Assembly (NCBI RefSeq): GCF_028583425.1
Contig: NC_072801.1
Span: 24,820,001-24,884,000, forward strand
Length of the DNA stretch: 64,000 nt
Reading direction: 5' to 3'
From: Eublepharis macularius
Lineage: Eukaryota; Chordata; Lepidosauria; Squamata; Eublepharidae
Shown piece by piece: positions 20,459 to 32,402 of this stretch. Position 1 is the first letter of the stretch; each line of letters begins with the position of its first letter. The notes beneath the pieces were generated by a model. The model was not told the origin of the DNA and ran no database searches. It was given only the letters and a program-made list of their open reading frames with translations. A program made the translations under genes and the position numbers.

Positions 20459-21736
20459 TAACACTGTGACTTCTTTCCTTCCTTCACTGGACCCCCCCCA
20501 TTCAATCCATGACAGATCTCTCTCTACACCCCATCTCTATAAACTGAATCCAGGACCCTGCAGATCTCTTCTGCTATCGGAGGAGCTTTCATACAGCAGA
20601 AGGATCTTCCCCTAATGCAATGAGCTCTTGAGGGAAAGGCTCCTTCCTCCCAGTATCACAACCGAGCAGAAGCCACATGCAAAGGTTAGCCCCTGTTAGA
20701 GTTGACAGGCCACAATTGGCAACCCTTGAGAACAATTGCGGGGTGCTGACATGTCAGTCTTGCATTGGCATACCTATATTACTTTTGGTATAAACAGGAA
20801 GTGACATGGGGGCTCTCTAACATTTCTTTAAAAACTCTATTGTTTTACCATAGAGGTTTTGCAAGATGTTAGAATGGTCTGCAGCACTGATATGGTGCTG
20901 GTGCACTAGGCATTTCCTCCTGCCCATTCCTCCCACCTGTGCCTGAGGCACTGTCCAGCATCAAAGGGAATTACTGGGAAGCCCCCCCCCCCCGCCCGAG
21001 CCTGTCATCCCCACCCCCAGCTAAGGTGGCAGGAAAGTTACTCAGGTCAGTGTCAGCACTTTTTCTGCTCAACTGTTTTATCACCTTCCATTGTTTTTGG
21101 TACAATAATCTGTTGTTCCTGGCAGCATCACAGAGCCACCACCCACCTCCTTGCTAGGGTGAGATTTCAGCTCAGAGCCATTTACAAACAGTTGCTTGGA
21201 AAACAAAATAAAAATAAGAATCACAGCTTCCTTGGTGCCAGCAAGTTCCTGAGGATAATCAGAGCACAAAGTCAAGCTCATGGCCTCCTCCCATTCAAAC
21301 GGCTTTCCTAAGCAAGCACAAGGTTGGAGAGCCACTTGGCCGCTGCCAGTTAGCTATTAACCGCAGGAAAGTCACGGATCCCTTTGCTTTAATGGGATGC
21401 CTGGGAGACAAAGATCTGGCCAGAAGCAGCCTCCAGAGAATGACCCTCAGTGTGACATTGGGGGTTCTTACTTCTTTAAGCCGACTTTGGAAGGATTTCA
21501 GCAGATCCTGTTTAATCACTCCAGTCGCCTCATCCCTTCTCTGCCTCTGTTGTGTGCCACGAGTTTTCCTAAGCTGGCCCGCCAGTCATTTTTATGCAGG
21601 AAGCCTCTGCCTCTTAAGTATCTTGAATATTCAGCCTCTCTCTTTTTAAACAGAAAAGGCCACAGATTTAGTCCTCATGGGAAGTAAAGAGCACGCAGTG
21701 AACTTGTAGTTTATACACATAGGAAATAGGGAACGG
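20459..21736. other. No recognised feature
   Basis: A C13-type tract lies near 20980. No gene or repeat family recognised. Confidence 0.4.
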
Positions 21737-22020
21737 GTCATGACAGACTCAGTGGTAGAGCATTGGCATGCAGATGGTCTCAGGTTCAATCCATGGCATC
21801 TCCAGCTAAGAAGATCAGGGAGCAGGTGATGGGAAAGACCTCAACCTGAAACCCTAGCTAAGTGCTGGAACATCTGCTTTGCATGCAGAGGGTCCTGGGT
21901 TCAATCCCTGGCATCTCCAGCTAAGAAAAGTGGGTGATTTGGAAGACCTTTGCCTGAGACTCTGGGGAGCAGCTCAGGCAGTCAGAGCAGACAATATTAA
22001 CCCTCAGAGGTATGACTCAG
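21737..22020 (+). repeat. Two tRNA-derived SINE copies (family T) in tandem, second split
   Basis: Two heads occur ('cagtggtagagcattggcatgcag', 'ctgctttgcatgcagagg') with two B-box-like segments ('caggttcaatcc', 'gggttcaatccc'). The second copy runs to 'agacaatattaaccctcagaggtatgactcag', where the element at 22021-23765 interrupts it. It continues after 23770 as 'taaaaggcagcttcatgtattc'. Confidence 0.75.
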
Positions 22021-23765
22021 AGCCAAACTACACGAGATGAGTTACACGAGGCTATTTGAGTATCTAGAATCATGTCTGTTCCTACCTGCCCATGTCCATT
22101 TTACCCCGAGTGAACGTGTCCTGTAGCCCTAGTCCATGCATGTATCGGGTAACTGGTGTAGTCATGGTTGCAAGTGTCCATGGGCATAATCAGCGAGTCA
22201 TCATTTCAGAGCATTGATTTTAGGTGCCTTCCGCTTCCCCTCTTTTTGCCCTTAGATCTGGTTTACACTCAAACTGTTTTGCTTTTAAATATGGCATGTT
22301 TTAAATTCTCCTATTTTTTAGTTGGTGCCGCCTCCTCCCTACTCCTCTTTTCTGCACCCTCCTTCCCCCATAACTTCCTCCTCCTCCTCTCCATGCAGCG
22401 TCTTTCGTTGGGATAAGGAGGTAGGAAGAAAAATTGTGGCAACATGATTGAGCATCTGAGCAAAAGTTCAGAAACATGCCTGATACATGAACCTGAAAAG
22501 GACAGGGTGGGGTGTACTTGTTCTCCAGTTTGGCTCAGCAATACAGAGCAAATTGGGTGAAATTTGGCCATTATTTCCAATGGGAAATGTGATTTGGGGC
22601 TTTCAGAGGGCTAGGGGGCCATTTTAGGATTGAATTTTACAAAATTTACTTGGGACCTACTTCTAGCTGTTCTCTAAAGACCCCCTAAATTTCATGAATA
22701 TTGGACTTTGAGGAGCCACTTTATGAGCCCCCAAAAAGGTGTCCCTAGCCACCTCCAATTTCCATTATTCCCTGTGGGGAAAACTAGAGAAGCTATCTCG
22801 GGAGCTGGGGTGGCGTTTTGCAAGAAAAATCCTCCACATTTGCAAAGGAGCCAGTCCTATCTGTCCCCTAAAGACTCCTCAAGTTTCAGAGAGATTGAAC
22901 CCTGGGAAAAGCATGACCGATGAGTTTCCACAGTTGCTGTTGTTTTCTCTGGCACCTACTTTGGAGGCCTCTAAAATGACCTCCCCAAGGTTCAAAATCC
23001 ACCAAATTTGCAGGAGACCTACTCCTCTCTGTCCTCTAAAGAACCCCCAAGTTTCAGGGAGATTGAACCCTGGAAAAGGCATGAACAATGGGTTTCCCCA
23101 GTTGCTGTCATTTTCTCCCCACAATAGTAAAAAATGGGGTGGCTGATGGCACCTTCTTGGGGGGGGGCTAAAATGGCCCCCAAGGTCCAATCTTCCTGAA
23201 ACTTGGGGAGCCTTTAGAGGACAGTTAGCAGTAGGTCTCTTGAAAATTTTGTAGGTTTATTTTGCAAAATGCCACCCCTATCCACCATAGTTTTCTCCAT
23301 ATATAATAATAGAGATCGGAGGCAGCTGGGGATCAACAGGCAGGAAAGAGTTGATTCTGGCTGACAGCAAGAAACGCTGCCATGGCTTTCAAAGTGGGGA
23401 TTGCCCACCCCCTTTGCATAGATGCCCTCCTTTCCTGGCAGGCCAAGCTGCAAGATCTCAGCAGAGGTGTGAAACCCCTGTTTTCAGCCCCCCCGAAACC
23501 CGTTCCCCCCCCCAATTGTCCAATTGAGTAAACAAGTATCCCTGTCAGAAAAGCTGCAGAGGAAGGTTTGAGTATGGGCAAAGAAAGGTGCATCATGGGA
23601 TACCATCTCTCATCTGGGAGGAATAAGGAAGAAACACGTGCCAGTCTGAGCATGGGATTGAGTGCAGTGTGGCTGCAGTGTGCAAGTGAACAGGAAAGCA
23701 ATGGGAAATACATGTAAGTGCATTCATGTGTCATACGCATGTAATTCATCTCGTGTAGTTTGGCC
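22021..23765. mobile_element. 1.75-kb inverted-terminus element with 5-bp duplication (family V)
   Basis: The left end AGCCAAACTACACGAGATGA and right end 'catctcgtgtagtttggcc' are inverted copies, flanked by a perfect CTCAG duplication (22016-22020 and 23766-23770) inside a tRNA-SINE that reads through when the insert is removed. The interior has degenerate direct repeats of roughly 160 bp ('gtcccctaaagactcctcaagtttcag' near 22860; 'gtcctctaaagaacccccaagtttcagg' near 23020) and a further copy inverted near 23190-23260. No transposase-like frame is present. Confidence 0.75.
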
Positions 23766-23799
23766 CTCAGTAAAAGGCAGCTTCATGTATTCATGAGTG

Positions 23800-24614
23800 G
23801 GGGAGGGGAGGAACTCAAGGTAAAACATCCTGATTTCTCCCCTCCGGGAGAGATTAAACACATAAACCCTCACACGATGAAGCCTCTGGGCTGGCCATGT
23901 AACAGAAAGGGAGTTAAGGAAAGCAGAAGGGGAGAGTAAGAGGTAAAGAGGCCTCCCTGGGGAGTATTCGGCTCATGAAAGTGCTAGAGTTGGTAGGCTC
24001 TTAACAGCAAGCTTAAAGCTCATACACACCTCTAAACTTGTTATGAGACAAGCCCAAACTCCAAGTTCAGGCCGGTCTTCTAAGGAGCTCTTTCCAACCA
24101 AACTCCTTGCCACTGCAGCCACTCTCATTCCTTCCCCTCAAATGTATTTAGTGGTGAATACAATTTATATTTATTTAGAGTACTGATATCCTGCCCTATC
24201 TCCTTTGACTCAAGGAAGCTAGCAAAGTTGCAAACTTGGGATGCCAGCCTCCCCTCCCCCTGACAATCCCCAAGAGCATTGTGCATGGGGGGGGGGGATT
24301 GCCATAAGGTTTTGGAATTCCTAGAGCATCATGATGTCACTTTCTGTTCTGAAAGAGGAATTTACTTCCCTCTGCTCTTTTTCCTCTTGCCATGCCACAC
24401 AATGAGGGCAGAGGACAGGAAACATCACTGGGATGCCCCCCACCATTACTGGATAAACAGTAACCTTGTTACAAATGCAAAAAACTGTAGGGCTGTTGAT
24501 CAACACCTTAAAATCAACACACATCATACAACAATATGCAAGATCAAAATATACAGCCAGATCTGCCAAAATAATATACTCTCTAACAAATGCCTTCTAA
24601 AATAAAATTGTCTT
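23800..24614. other. No recognised feature
   Basis: A G9-G12 tract lies near 24288. Nothing else recognised. Confidence 0.4.
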
Positions 24615-24995
24615 ACATGCCTTCTGGAATTCATCAAGGGAAGACACCCTTTCCACCCATTCTGGTAGGTTGTTCCAAAGGAATGGAGCGAGCACTGAGA
24701 AAAGCCCATGATTTAATTGTTGCGGTACAGAGAATCTGTCGAGCAGGCACCATGAGGATAGGGCTGTCTGAAGAATGTAGCTGGCTTGTGGGAGGATCCC
24801 AGGAGATGTGATTTGATAAGGATGAAGGCCCCATGCCATGAAGGGCTTGTAAAGGTAATTAGCAGCACTTTGAATTGGGCCCAGAAGCAAGTTGGTAACC
24901 AGTGCAGTTGACGCAGTAGTGAAGTTGTGTGTTCCAAATGGCTGACCCCAGATGGGAGTCTTGCTGCTGCATTTTATACTAATTAAAGCTTCCAA
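24615..24995 (-). mobile_element. L2-type LINE ORF2 C-terminal remnant
   Basis: Minus-strand translation gives 'LLRQLHWLPTCFWAQFKVL' in one frame and, after a frameshift, 'GLFSVLAPFLWNNLPEW...SLDEFQKACKTILF' in another. These are the end of the reverse-transcriptase ORF in L2/CR1/Rex-like LINEs (LHWLP..R..FK and FSV.AP.LWN.LP..FK..LKT.LF patterns). The frame break and truncation show it is dead. Confidence 0.75.
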
Positions 24996-25023
24996 GACAT
25001 TTTCAAAGGCAGCTTCATATAGA

Positions 25024-25245
25024 TAGGGCTGCCAAATGCCAGGGGGAGGCTAGAGATCTCCCGGAACTATAACTGATCTGCAAACAACAGAGGTCAGTTC
25101 CTCACGAGAAAATGACTGCTTTGGAGGGTGGACTATTTGGCATTCTACATCTCCCGCTGAGGTCCCTCCTCTTCCTAATCCCTGCACTCCCCAGACTCCA
25201 CTCCTAAATCTCCAGGAATTTTCACACCCAGAGATGGCAACCCTA
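25024..25245 (+). mobile_element. Small hAT-like element, family H3
   Basis: It runs TAGGGCTGCCAA to GATGGCAACCCTA with the full body order of the family. No clear 8-bp duplication remains. Confidence 0.65.
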
Positions 25246-25687
25246 CATAATGCAGACCATGTTCCTCTAGTCCAGTCTGGAGGCTACAGTACCATGGACC
25301 AGTGCAGCTATGTGGGCAGAGTCCAAATGTGGAGCCAGCTTATGTGGCAGCTGTTAGTGAAAGAAGATACTCTTAGAAGCAACATCAGTCTGTTTATCCA
25401 TCAACAAGGTTGAACTCCAGAGTGCCCTGAAGCTCTTAACTGGATTTATTAAAGACAGAGATGGAGATCTCCCTGCACAGCCTCCAAGGTGCAATGAATT
25501 CTGGAAAATGTAGTCTTCCTGGGTATCTGAGTACTTAATATGGAAAAGTGGTAAGGATGCTTTTCAGCATGTCTATGGGAAATGCACAACTGACTTTGCC
25601 AGGTGAATTTTCAGAGAAGGAGGTGAGACGGTTAGGCCAGGGTAGGGCTCCTAGAATTATGAGTGGAGGGGGCACGTGGGGAGAGGC
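25246..25687. other. No recognised feature
   Basis: Nothing identifiable. Confidence 0.4.
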
Positions 25688-26070
25688 TAGGGTGGCCAGC
25701 TCTGGGTTGGGCAATTTGGGGACTTTCCCTGGGGAGGGCAGAGTTTGGGGACGGGAAGGAACTCGGCAGGGATGTGATGCCATGAAGCCCACCTTCCAAA
25801 GCTGCCATTTTCTCTAGGGGGAAATTGATCTTTGTAGTCTGGAGACGAGTTGTCATTCTGGCAGATAGGGTTGCCAACTCTGGGTTGGGAAATTGCTGGA
25901 AATTTTATGGTGGAGCCTGGAGGTGGGTCTTGGGGTGGGGAAGGCCTTGGCGAGATCCAGTACTGCAGAGTCAACCATCCGTTCCCTCCAGGGCAACAGA
26001 TCTCTGCTCTCTGCAGATCAGTTGAAATTCTGAAAGATCTCCAAGCCCTACCTGGAAGTTGGCAATCCTA
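25688..26070 (-). mobile_element. Two fused H3 copies flanked by one duplication
   Basis: The first copy begins TAGGGTGGCCAGCTC at 25688 and loses its far end at about 25858. The second begins TAGGGTTGCCAACTC at 25866 and ends GTTGGCAATCCTA at 26070. GGAGAGGC (25680-25687) and TGAGAGGC (26071-26078) agree at 7 of 8, but no duplication flanks either copy alone. The pair therefore looks like a single insertion, or a duplication after insertion. Confidence 0.65.
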
Positions 26071-26078
26071 TGAGAGGC

Positions 26079-27174
26079 ATTTCAGCCAGTCATGCTCAAT
26101 CAGGAACAATCTTGTCATCAGGAACATAATGGGAGGAGGATACATTTTGGTGAGGGTTTGGCTGAAAATAAGAGAAGTAATTTTGATGGGGGGGGGATTA
26201 TGAATTACTCGCTTTTGGAGGAGAAAAATGATTTCTGAAAATAATTTGAACCAACTCACTTTTAGGTACAATTTCCTAAGTTTCTTGGTATTTACATCAG
26301 TGGGTTGGATCCAGATTAAATTTTCCAATGGTGGAATGGCACATTCCTCCCTCTCTATGAAATGCTTCTCCTGGGGGGATAGGAGACCTTGAAAAATGAC
26401 ATGGAGGAGGGAGGTTGCAGTGGGAGGGGGAAATTGTTGGAAATTACCCATTTAGCCTGGATCCAATTCCCTTCCCTTCTTGGTACAAGGGTTCACCGTC
26501 ATCTCCCTGTTCATACTGAATACTAATTTTTTCCTTCTTCAGATAATTTCATGATGCTGCCCCACAATCCCATGGGTCTGCAAAATCCTTCTGTTCCCAT
26601 CTGCCAATGGGATCAGGATTGTACCTTCAGCAGGATTGTACCTTCATCAGACAAGCAGAAAGCCTAAGCAGGGTGGGCTCTCATCAAGCTGTTATAGCTT
26701 AGTTGGGAATGTAATGAAATGAATCCAATTTAGGTGTTGCCTAGGAGGGGTAAACGTCACCTCCTTACGTCGGATTTCCATATATAAACTACTCTCATAC
26801 CAGGGAGGATGGCAAGCCACAGTCATTATCTTAGAAGCTATGCAAAACAACATTTAAAATAAAACCCAGACATTTTGCATTTTCACATCTTTGCATGTCT
26901 GGGCTATGTTCTAGGTTTGGCTCATGGTTTGAATGCTAAGAGAAACTGATCATCTCCATCATCCCAACCTGTGTGGAAAACCCTGTGGGGGCAAGAAGGG
27001 ACATGTCAAACACGCTAGGAATTGTTCCCTGGAAATGAAATGCCGTGCAAGCCTCAGTTAATGAGACATGGTTCATGTCAGAATGGGGAAAGTGCTGATC
27101 TAACAGCAGGGATCCCTTTGATGGAATTCTAGCTCTCTTTCTCTCCACACTGAGATAGACATACAGAATACATG
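26079..27174. other. No recognised feature
   Basis: A G8 tract lies near 26189. No repeat or gene recognised. Confidence 0.4.
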
Positions 27175-27182
27175 GAACCACA

Positions 27183-27486
27183 AAGGGCTTTTTTTCTGGG
27201 AAAAGAGGTGGTGGAACTCAGCGGTGGAACTCAGGACTGCATAATGACATTACTTTGGGTCAGCTGGAACAAAGAGGGGAGGTTTTTAAACTTTAAATCA
27301 CCCTCTGTGAAAATGGTCACATGGCCGGTGGCCCCGTCCCATTTAGATTGCCCTCCACGCACAGCGCGGAGGGCAATCTAAACTCTCCTCTGTCTGGAGA
27401 TCAGGGGGCGGGGCCACCGGCCATGTGACCATTTTCAAGTGGTGCCGGAACTCTGTTCCACTGTGTTCCAGCTGAAAAAAGCCGTG
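27183..27486 (+). mobile_element. Hairpin hAT-like MITE, family H1, copy 4 (long class)
   Basis: A 304-bp copy has a perfect duplication GAACCACA (27175-27182 and 27487-27494). The outermost bases are mutated (AAGGGC and GCCGTG instead of CAGGGC and GCCCTG). The arm on the left of the hairpin is shortened near 27335-27345. Confidence 0.9.
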
Positions 27487-27494
27487 GAACCACA

Positions 27495-28033
27495 TATGTC
27501 AAAATAGTAGTTTTGAGACCCAAAAGAGAGCTTTTGCAAGGAAACTTGAGATAACTCTGCTATTTGTATCAGATGTTGTACCTACTCAAGATGGGGGGCA
27601 TGGTTCCCTTCCAGTCATGAAAACATTCCCCACCCACCCACCGCCTCCAGTTGCCAAGACATTGTCAGTTGTCAGAACCAGATAATTGGGTATTGGGGTT
27701 AGTAGGATAGCTACTATTGAAATGAGCAAAACTGGGCAATATGGTAAAATCTCACCTGTGCACTATTCTATGAACATCCTGGCTTCTACTGAGCCCAGTT
27801 ATACCGGCATAAACCTAGATGGAAGAAATGTTGCAGTCTATCTTACAATGTAACAACATAGATGGACCCAGCATTCTTTCTTGGGGTTATGGATTCTGAC
27901 AGCAGCAGTCAATGACTGAATGTATATTTCCCATGTTTACCCAGCATTTTGGGACACTGCACCATTTAAGGGACCATGGCAGCTTAGGCAACATAGTGTC
28001 ATAGATGCCTCATTGGTTGGATCCTGTTCCCTT
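27495..28033. other. No recognised feature
   Basis: Nothing recognised up to the minisatellite. Confidence 0.4.
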
Positions 28034-28540
28034 GGCTGAAGAGCCAAGTAGGCTGACTATCCAATCCAATTAAAAGTCTATGCTGAAGAGCCAAGCAGCC
28101 AAATCATCCAACTAGGCATCTATGCTGAAGAGCCAAGCAGCCAAATCACCCAACTCAACTAGGCATCTATGCTGAAGAGCCAAGCAGCCAAATCACCCAA
28201 CCCAACTAGGCATCTATGCTGAAGAGCCAAGCAGCCAAATCACCCAACTCAACTAGGCATCTATGCTGAAGAGCCAAGCAACCAAATCACCCAACCCAAC
28301 TAGGCATCTATGCTGAAGAGCCAAGCAGCCAAATCACCCAACTCAACTAGGCATCTATGCTGAAGAGCCAAGCAGCCAAATCACCCAACCCAACTAGGCA
28401 TCTATGCTGAAGAGCCAAGCAGCCAAATCACCCAACACAACTAGGCATCTATGCTGAAGAGCCAAGCAGTCAAATTACCCAATCCAACTTCATATACGCT
28501 GAAGAACCAGATAGATCACGCAACCCGATGAAGAGTTTAT
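28034..28540. repeat. 47-bp minisatellite, about 11 units
   Basis: The unit 'tgctgaagagccaagcagcc...' starts at 28034 (variant), 28081, 28123, 28170, 28217, 28264, 28311, 28358, 28405, 28452 and 28497 (variant). Seven successive spacings between 28123 and 28452 are exactly 47 bp; the exceptions are 42 bp (28081-28123) and 45 bp at the end. In the core, units alternate CAACTCAACT and CAACCCAACT, giving a 94-bp two-unit period. Edge units are diverged and central units nearly identical. Confidence 0.95.
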
Positions 28541-29324
28541 GCTGATGACTCAATAGCTTTTCCACTGCCTTCCCCCACTTGTAGGAGATGAGCAGGAGGA
28601 TTAAACAAATTCCAAATTAATACCCAGAAAAATAAGTTTTAAGACTGCAAATAACCATTTAAAAGACCTACTAGAATCCCCAAAACATAAAACCAAACTA
28701 CCATGCAGAGTACTAATTAAACCAAGCCAACAGCCGAATATTATGCCATGCTGTGAGTAAGCCCTGCTAAATTTGATGAGGTCTATGCTCCAAAATTGGA
28801 CCTAGGGTTCCTGCCCAAATCTTCCATGAGCTCTGAAGGTAGAGGGGTCAAAAAGAAGGTTTTGAGTAACCTCCTAAAGTTGTTGAGTCAGCAAGTGCTA
28901 GAATGGAGGTGCCACTCTTAGCATTCTCCAATCAAATCACCTGTGGGTGAGGGACCCTGAGAAAGGTCACCTGCAGCCATCTAAGTGAGCTATGGATTCT
29001 CATGAGCCCAGAAGCCATGACCCACACAGGATCTTATGACAAATCTTCCTTCCACTTGGTCCAAAGGATAGACCATTTCTGGAAGCTGATTGCTAAGGAA
29101 TTTCCAAGGTTGAACTCTGGTTGTGTAGGAGGTGTCAGAGGTTTTGATCTGGGGTGAACTCCCACCCCATCAGGAAAGGATCTCAGGCATAGAAAAGTCT
29201 GCCCCCAACAATTCCTACCTCAGTTCCATGAAAAAAAAGTGCCATCGACGGAACTCGAGAGTTTCTGCATGCAACGACCCTTCCTTGATCCCCTGAAGAA
29301 ACTTGCCTTCAAAGTTCTATTACA
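28541..29324. other. No recognised feature
   Basis: Nothing identifiable. Confidence 0.4.
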
Positions 29325-29329
29325 CTGAG

Positions 29330-29561
29330 AGCAGAACCACAAGTGACAAAAGGCACAGATTGGACACTTGTCAGCTTCCCTCAAGTTTTGATGGGAAATG
29401 TAGGCAGCTTGGCAGAATGTTGGACAAGTGACAGTTGAAAAGTCCATTGGACAGCAGTCAGAGAGCCAAGCTTCAAGACTAGGATGCCTACATTTCCCAT
29501 CAAAACTTGAGGGAAGCTGACAAGTGTCCAATCTGTGCCTTTTGTCACTTGTGGCTCTGCT
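29330..29561 (+). mobile_element. 232-bp foldback MITE with 5-bp duplication (family V), copy A
   Basis: Inverted arms of about 75-80 bp begin AGCAGAACCACAAGTGAC and include 'agcttccctcaagttttgat'. A perfect CTGAG duplication flanks it (29325-29329 and 29562-29566). The inner part is unique and lies in the opposite direction to copy B at 52011, which has exactly the same length. Confidence 0.9.
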
Positions 29562-29566
29562 CTGAG

Positions 29567-29769
29567 TTAAGCATAAGGTGTCATTTGTTCCTGGGTATCA
29601 TTTGACCCACTCTGCCATGAAGCTTGGTGGGTGGCCTTCGGACAGTCACACTTTCTCTCAGTTGTAAGGATCACATGGGGGAGAACCACATAGGCTGCTT
29701 TGAGGTCCTAGGAGGAAGGGCAGGATGAAACTTTGATAGGTAGATATGATTGATTCTTTCAGGTGGGCA
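29567..29769. other. No recognised feature
   Basis: Possibly a weak CORE-SINE remnant ('ggaggaagggcaggatgaaac'), too diverged to call. Confidence 0.25.
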
Positions 29770-29935
29770 GCCATGTTGGTCTGCATAGAACACGATTCGA
29801 GTCCAGTGGCACCTTAAAGCCCAATAAGATTTCCTATCCGACAAAGGAGCCTTTGACTCTCGAAAGCTTATGCCCTGGAAATCTTGTTGGTCTTTAAGGT
29901 GCTACTGAACTCGTGGTGCAGTGCATACAGTTGGA
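29770..29935. mobile_element. Foldback repeat, family F
   Basis: The left arm 'cgagtccagtggcaccttaaagccc' and right arm 'ctttaaggtgctactgaactcg' are inverted, separated by 'gactctcgaaagcttatgccctgg'. The same module is found at 43255 and 57494. Confidence 0.6.
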
Positions 29936-30037
29936 GTCCCTTTGTTGGATAAGTATTGTTGCAGAGTAGAAATGATTTGCACAGCAGATAAAGAATCACA
30001 GACACGTGTGTTCAACTTCTAGAATAAATGTTTACTA

Positions 30038-30085
30038 CAGTAATGACTTGGTGGTTGCCCAGGGGACTACCTTTACCTTTACCTT
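30038..30085 (+). repeat. Sauria SINE / Bov-B-like 3' tail fragment
   Basis: 'gtaatgacttggtgg...' plus 'ggggactacctttaccttt' is identical in kind to the 3' end of the complete SINE at 17500-17544. The 5' part is missing. Confidence 0.6.
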
Positions 30086-30089
30086 GCAT

Positions 30090-31464
30090 ATAGGGAAAAT
30101 AGGGTGTACTGGATATAAAATAAAGAATAGCTAACTTAGCTCCTACATCCTTACATTCTGATGATCTAAGGTAATGGTCTAACTAACCGGAGAGCAATGG
30201 GTCCTGAGAATAGGAAAGAATGTCAATTGTTCCCCAATAAAACTGGTCAGCCAATAATCAATCCTAGATCAGTTCATTAAGCATGCAACTCCCCTTTTAC
30301 CCTGGCGGGAATAACAACTCAACATCTAACTGGTCTCATAGAAACTAGTTGTCTCTAACTAAACACAAACAAATTAACTCTTTCATGACTGAAGAGAATG
30401 ACACTTGTAAAAATCCCAACACCCTTCCAGTTCAAAACAGGAGCCACCAAAATCCATGAAAGGGCCAGACAATAAAAAGCGTTGTTGGCTGTTCCCAATA
30501 CGGGACAAAACTTAGTGGAATCCCTTTGAATTTCTCAATGCCATCAAACCTTCCTGCCTTCCAAGCTTGTTCACCAACATGTTGCTCAAACATCAATTGC
30601 TTAATTTTAACCCCCTGTATCCCCACGAGGATGCCAGTTTCAAGGGCAGCACCAACCTGCAAGGAGGGCTTTGCACTGAAACGTAAAAATTCCCTCCCCA
30701 TCATTCATCTTGTTCCATCAGCTTTGTTTTCCAAAGGCAATCCCTGGACCTATTAGACATTTGCTTCTAATCGATGCCCCCTTAGAAGTTGTGTTTGGGA
30801 AAGAAAGGCGAAACAAATATTTGCTGCAATGCCTTGCCGCCGCCCCCCCCCCCCCCCGATGCCGCTTGGCTGAGCTGATGCAGGCGTTTTGAAATATCAT
30901 TTTTATTTTTACCTCTGGAAATAAAATCAAACAGATTGATTCTCGGTGTCTGTTTCTCTCTCTATGTCGCCTACTAACGGAATTACATAAATATCCATTG
31001 TGTCTGCCTCTCTTTCGTACGTTGGGGATTCTGCCATCTCAGATGCCTGGATTAATTTGTGTTACTCGGTCACTAGATCGTATCCATTCACTCTTGATTT
31101 GTTTTGAAGTGTGAAATGAAGTCATGTCCTAATGTTATTTTCATGCCGCCTGGGAGTGGAGAGACCGCTCCAAGTTTTTCTTTAAAAGTACTATGAACCT
31201 AAGGCACTGGCAATGAAAATATCCCCCTTGAATGACAATAATATGTAGAGACATGGACAGATTAAGAAAGATTTTGTGGGGTAAGGACAGGGCTGCATAC
31301 ACATTGCAATTCTGTGTTGATCCAGAATTGTAACAATAGTTGTGGAATTCAACTGAGAATCTCAGCTCTCAGTTTCAAATAAAGTTTCTAGACCTTATTG
31401 TGAAATGTTGTTGCCTGGTGAAATCTCAGCAGCCAGCAATGGGTAGAATATGACACACACAATT
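30090..31464. other. Unrecognised; candidate conserved block 30885-31230
   Basis: A C17-type tract lies at about 30841-30857. The segment from 30885 to 31230 is free of recognised repeats and of balanced composition, so it is a candidate for comparison with other reptiles. Confidence 0.2.
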
Positions 31465-31465
31465 A

Positions 31466-31645
31466 AACTGAATCATACCACTGGTCCATTAAGGTCAGTA
31501 TTGTCTACTCAGATTGGCAGCTGCTCTCCAGGGTCTCAGGCAGAGGTCTTTCACATCACCTACTGCCTGGTCATTTTAACTGGAGATGCGGGGGGATTGA
31601 GCCTTCTGCATGCCAAGAAGAGGCTCTACCACAGAGCCAGGGACC
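31466..31645 (-). repeat. tRNA-derived SINE (family T)
   Basis: Family order on the minus strand: 'aggtcagtattgtctactcagattggcag', 'tctccagggtctcaggcagaggtctttcacatcacc', 'attgagccttctgcatgcc' and 'ggctctaccacagagcc'. Confidence 0.75.
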
Positions 31646-32175
31646 CCTCCCCAAGTTTCTGGTGATCTAGAATGGGGGGGGGGGAGTTTTCAGGAGCCCC
31701 CTAGGTCTTTGCAGAAGTAGGATAAATTAAGCAAAACAGTACACACTCTTTTTAAGGATCAAAACACACCTTTTGCAGCAAAGCTGGGCACTGGCATTGT
31801 CTTGCTGAGTGGTGAAAGACATTTTACCATTCCTCCCTGTCCTTTTAAAATTTTATCATTGGAAAAAAAATCACAACTATACAAGACAAAATTTGCAGCT
31901 GTCAAAAGTCAAGACATTATATAAGGATATAGGTCGAACATTCCAAAATTCAACAAACAATGGCCATCTTTCCACCAACCTCTCGCTAAAAGGGGGAAAT
32001 TGTGCTGATAAAGGAACAGTCAGTGGCAACCAGTGATGCTCTGGGTTTTGCATCAAACATTCAACAATCGAACCTACTGGGTTAGACTGTGATGCTGACA
32101 CAGGAGCCAGGCGTTTAGTGAATCCAGTCTGTTTAGTTCAGCATTGGCTGCTGCCGGGTTTGCACTGCAAGAGAG
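31646..32175. other. No recognised feature
   Basis: A G10 tract lies near 31674. Nothing else. Confidence 0.4.
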
Positions 32176-32402
32176 CTAGCGTGGAGTAGCAGATAGTGTG
32201 TTAGATTAAGATCTTGGGACCCAAGTTTGAATCCCCACTTTGATAATGAAACTCACAGGGAGACCTTGGATCCATCACGGTCTCTTGTCCTGTCCTACCT
32301 CTCAGTCAGCATTGTTGTTATGAGGAAAGAAGGGGAGAATGATGTTCTAAACTGCTTTGAGTCTTAACTGGGAAGAAAAAGCGGGGAATAAATAAATAAA
32401 TG
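32176..32402 (+). repeat. MIR-like CORE-SINE
   Basis: The head 'gtggagtagcagatagtgtg' and B-box-like 'gtttgaatccccac' are followed by 'gttgttatgaggaaagaagg', 'ttctaaactgctttgag' and the tail 'gcggggaataaataaataaat'. Confidence 0.7.

Noticed and set aside
28034..28540. CRISPR array
   Set aside because: Units are contiguous 47-bp copies with no unique spacers, in a vertebrate repeat setting. This is a minisatellite.
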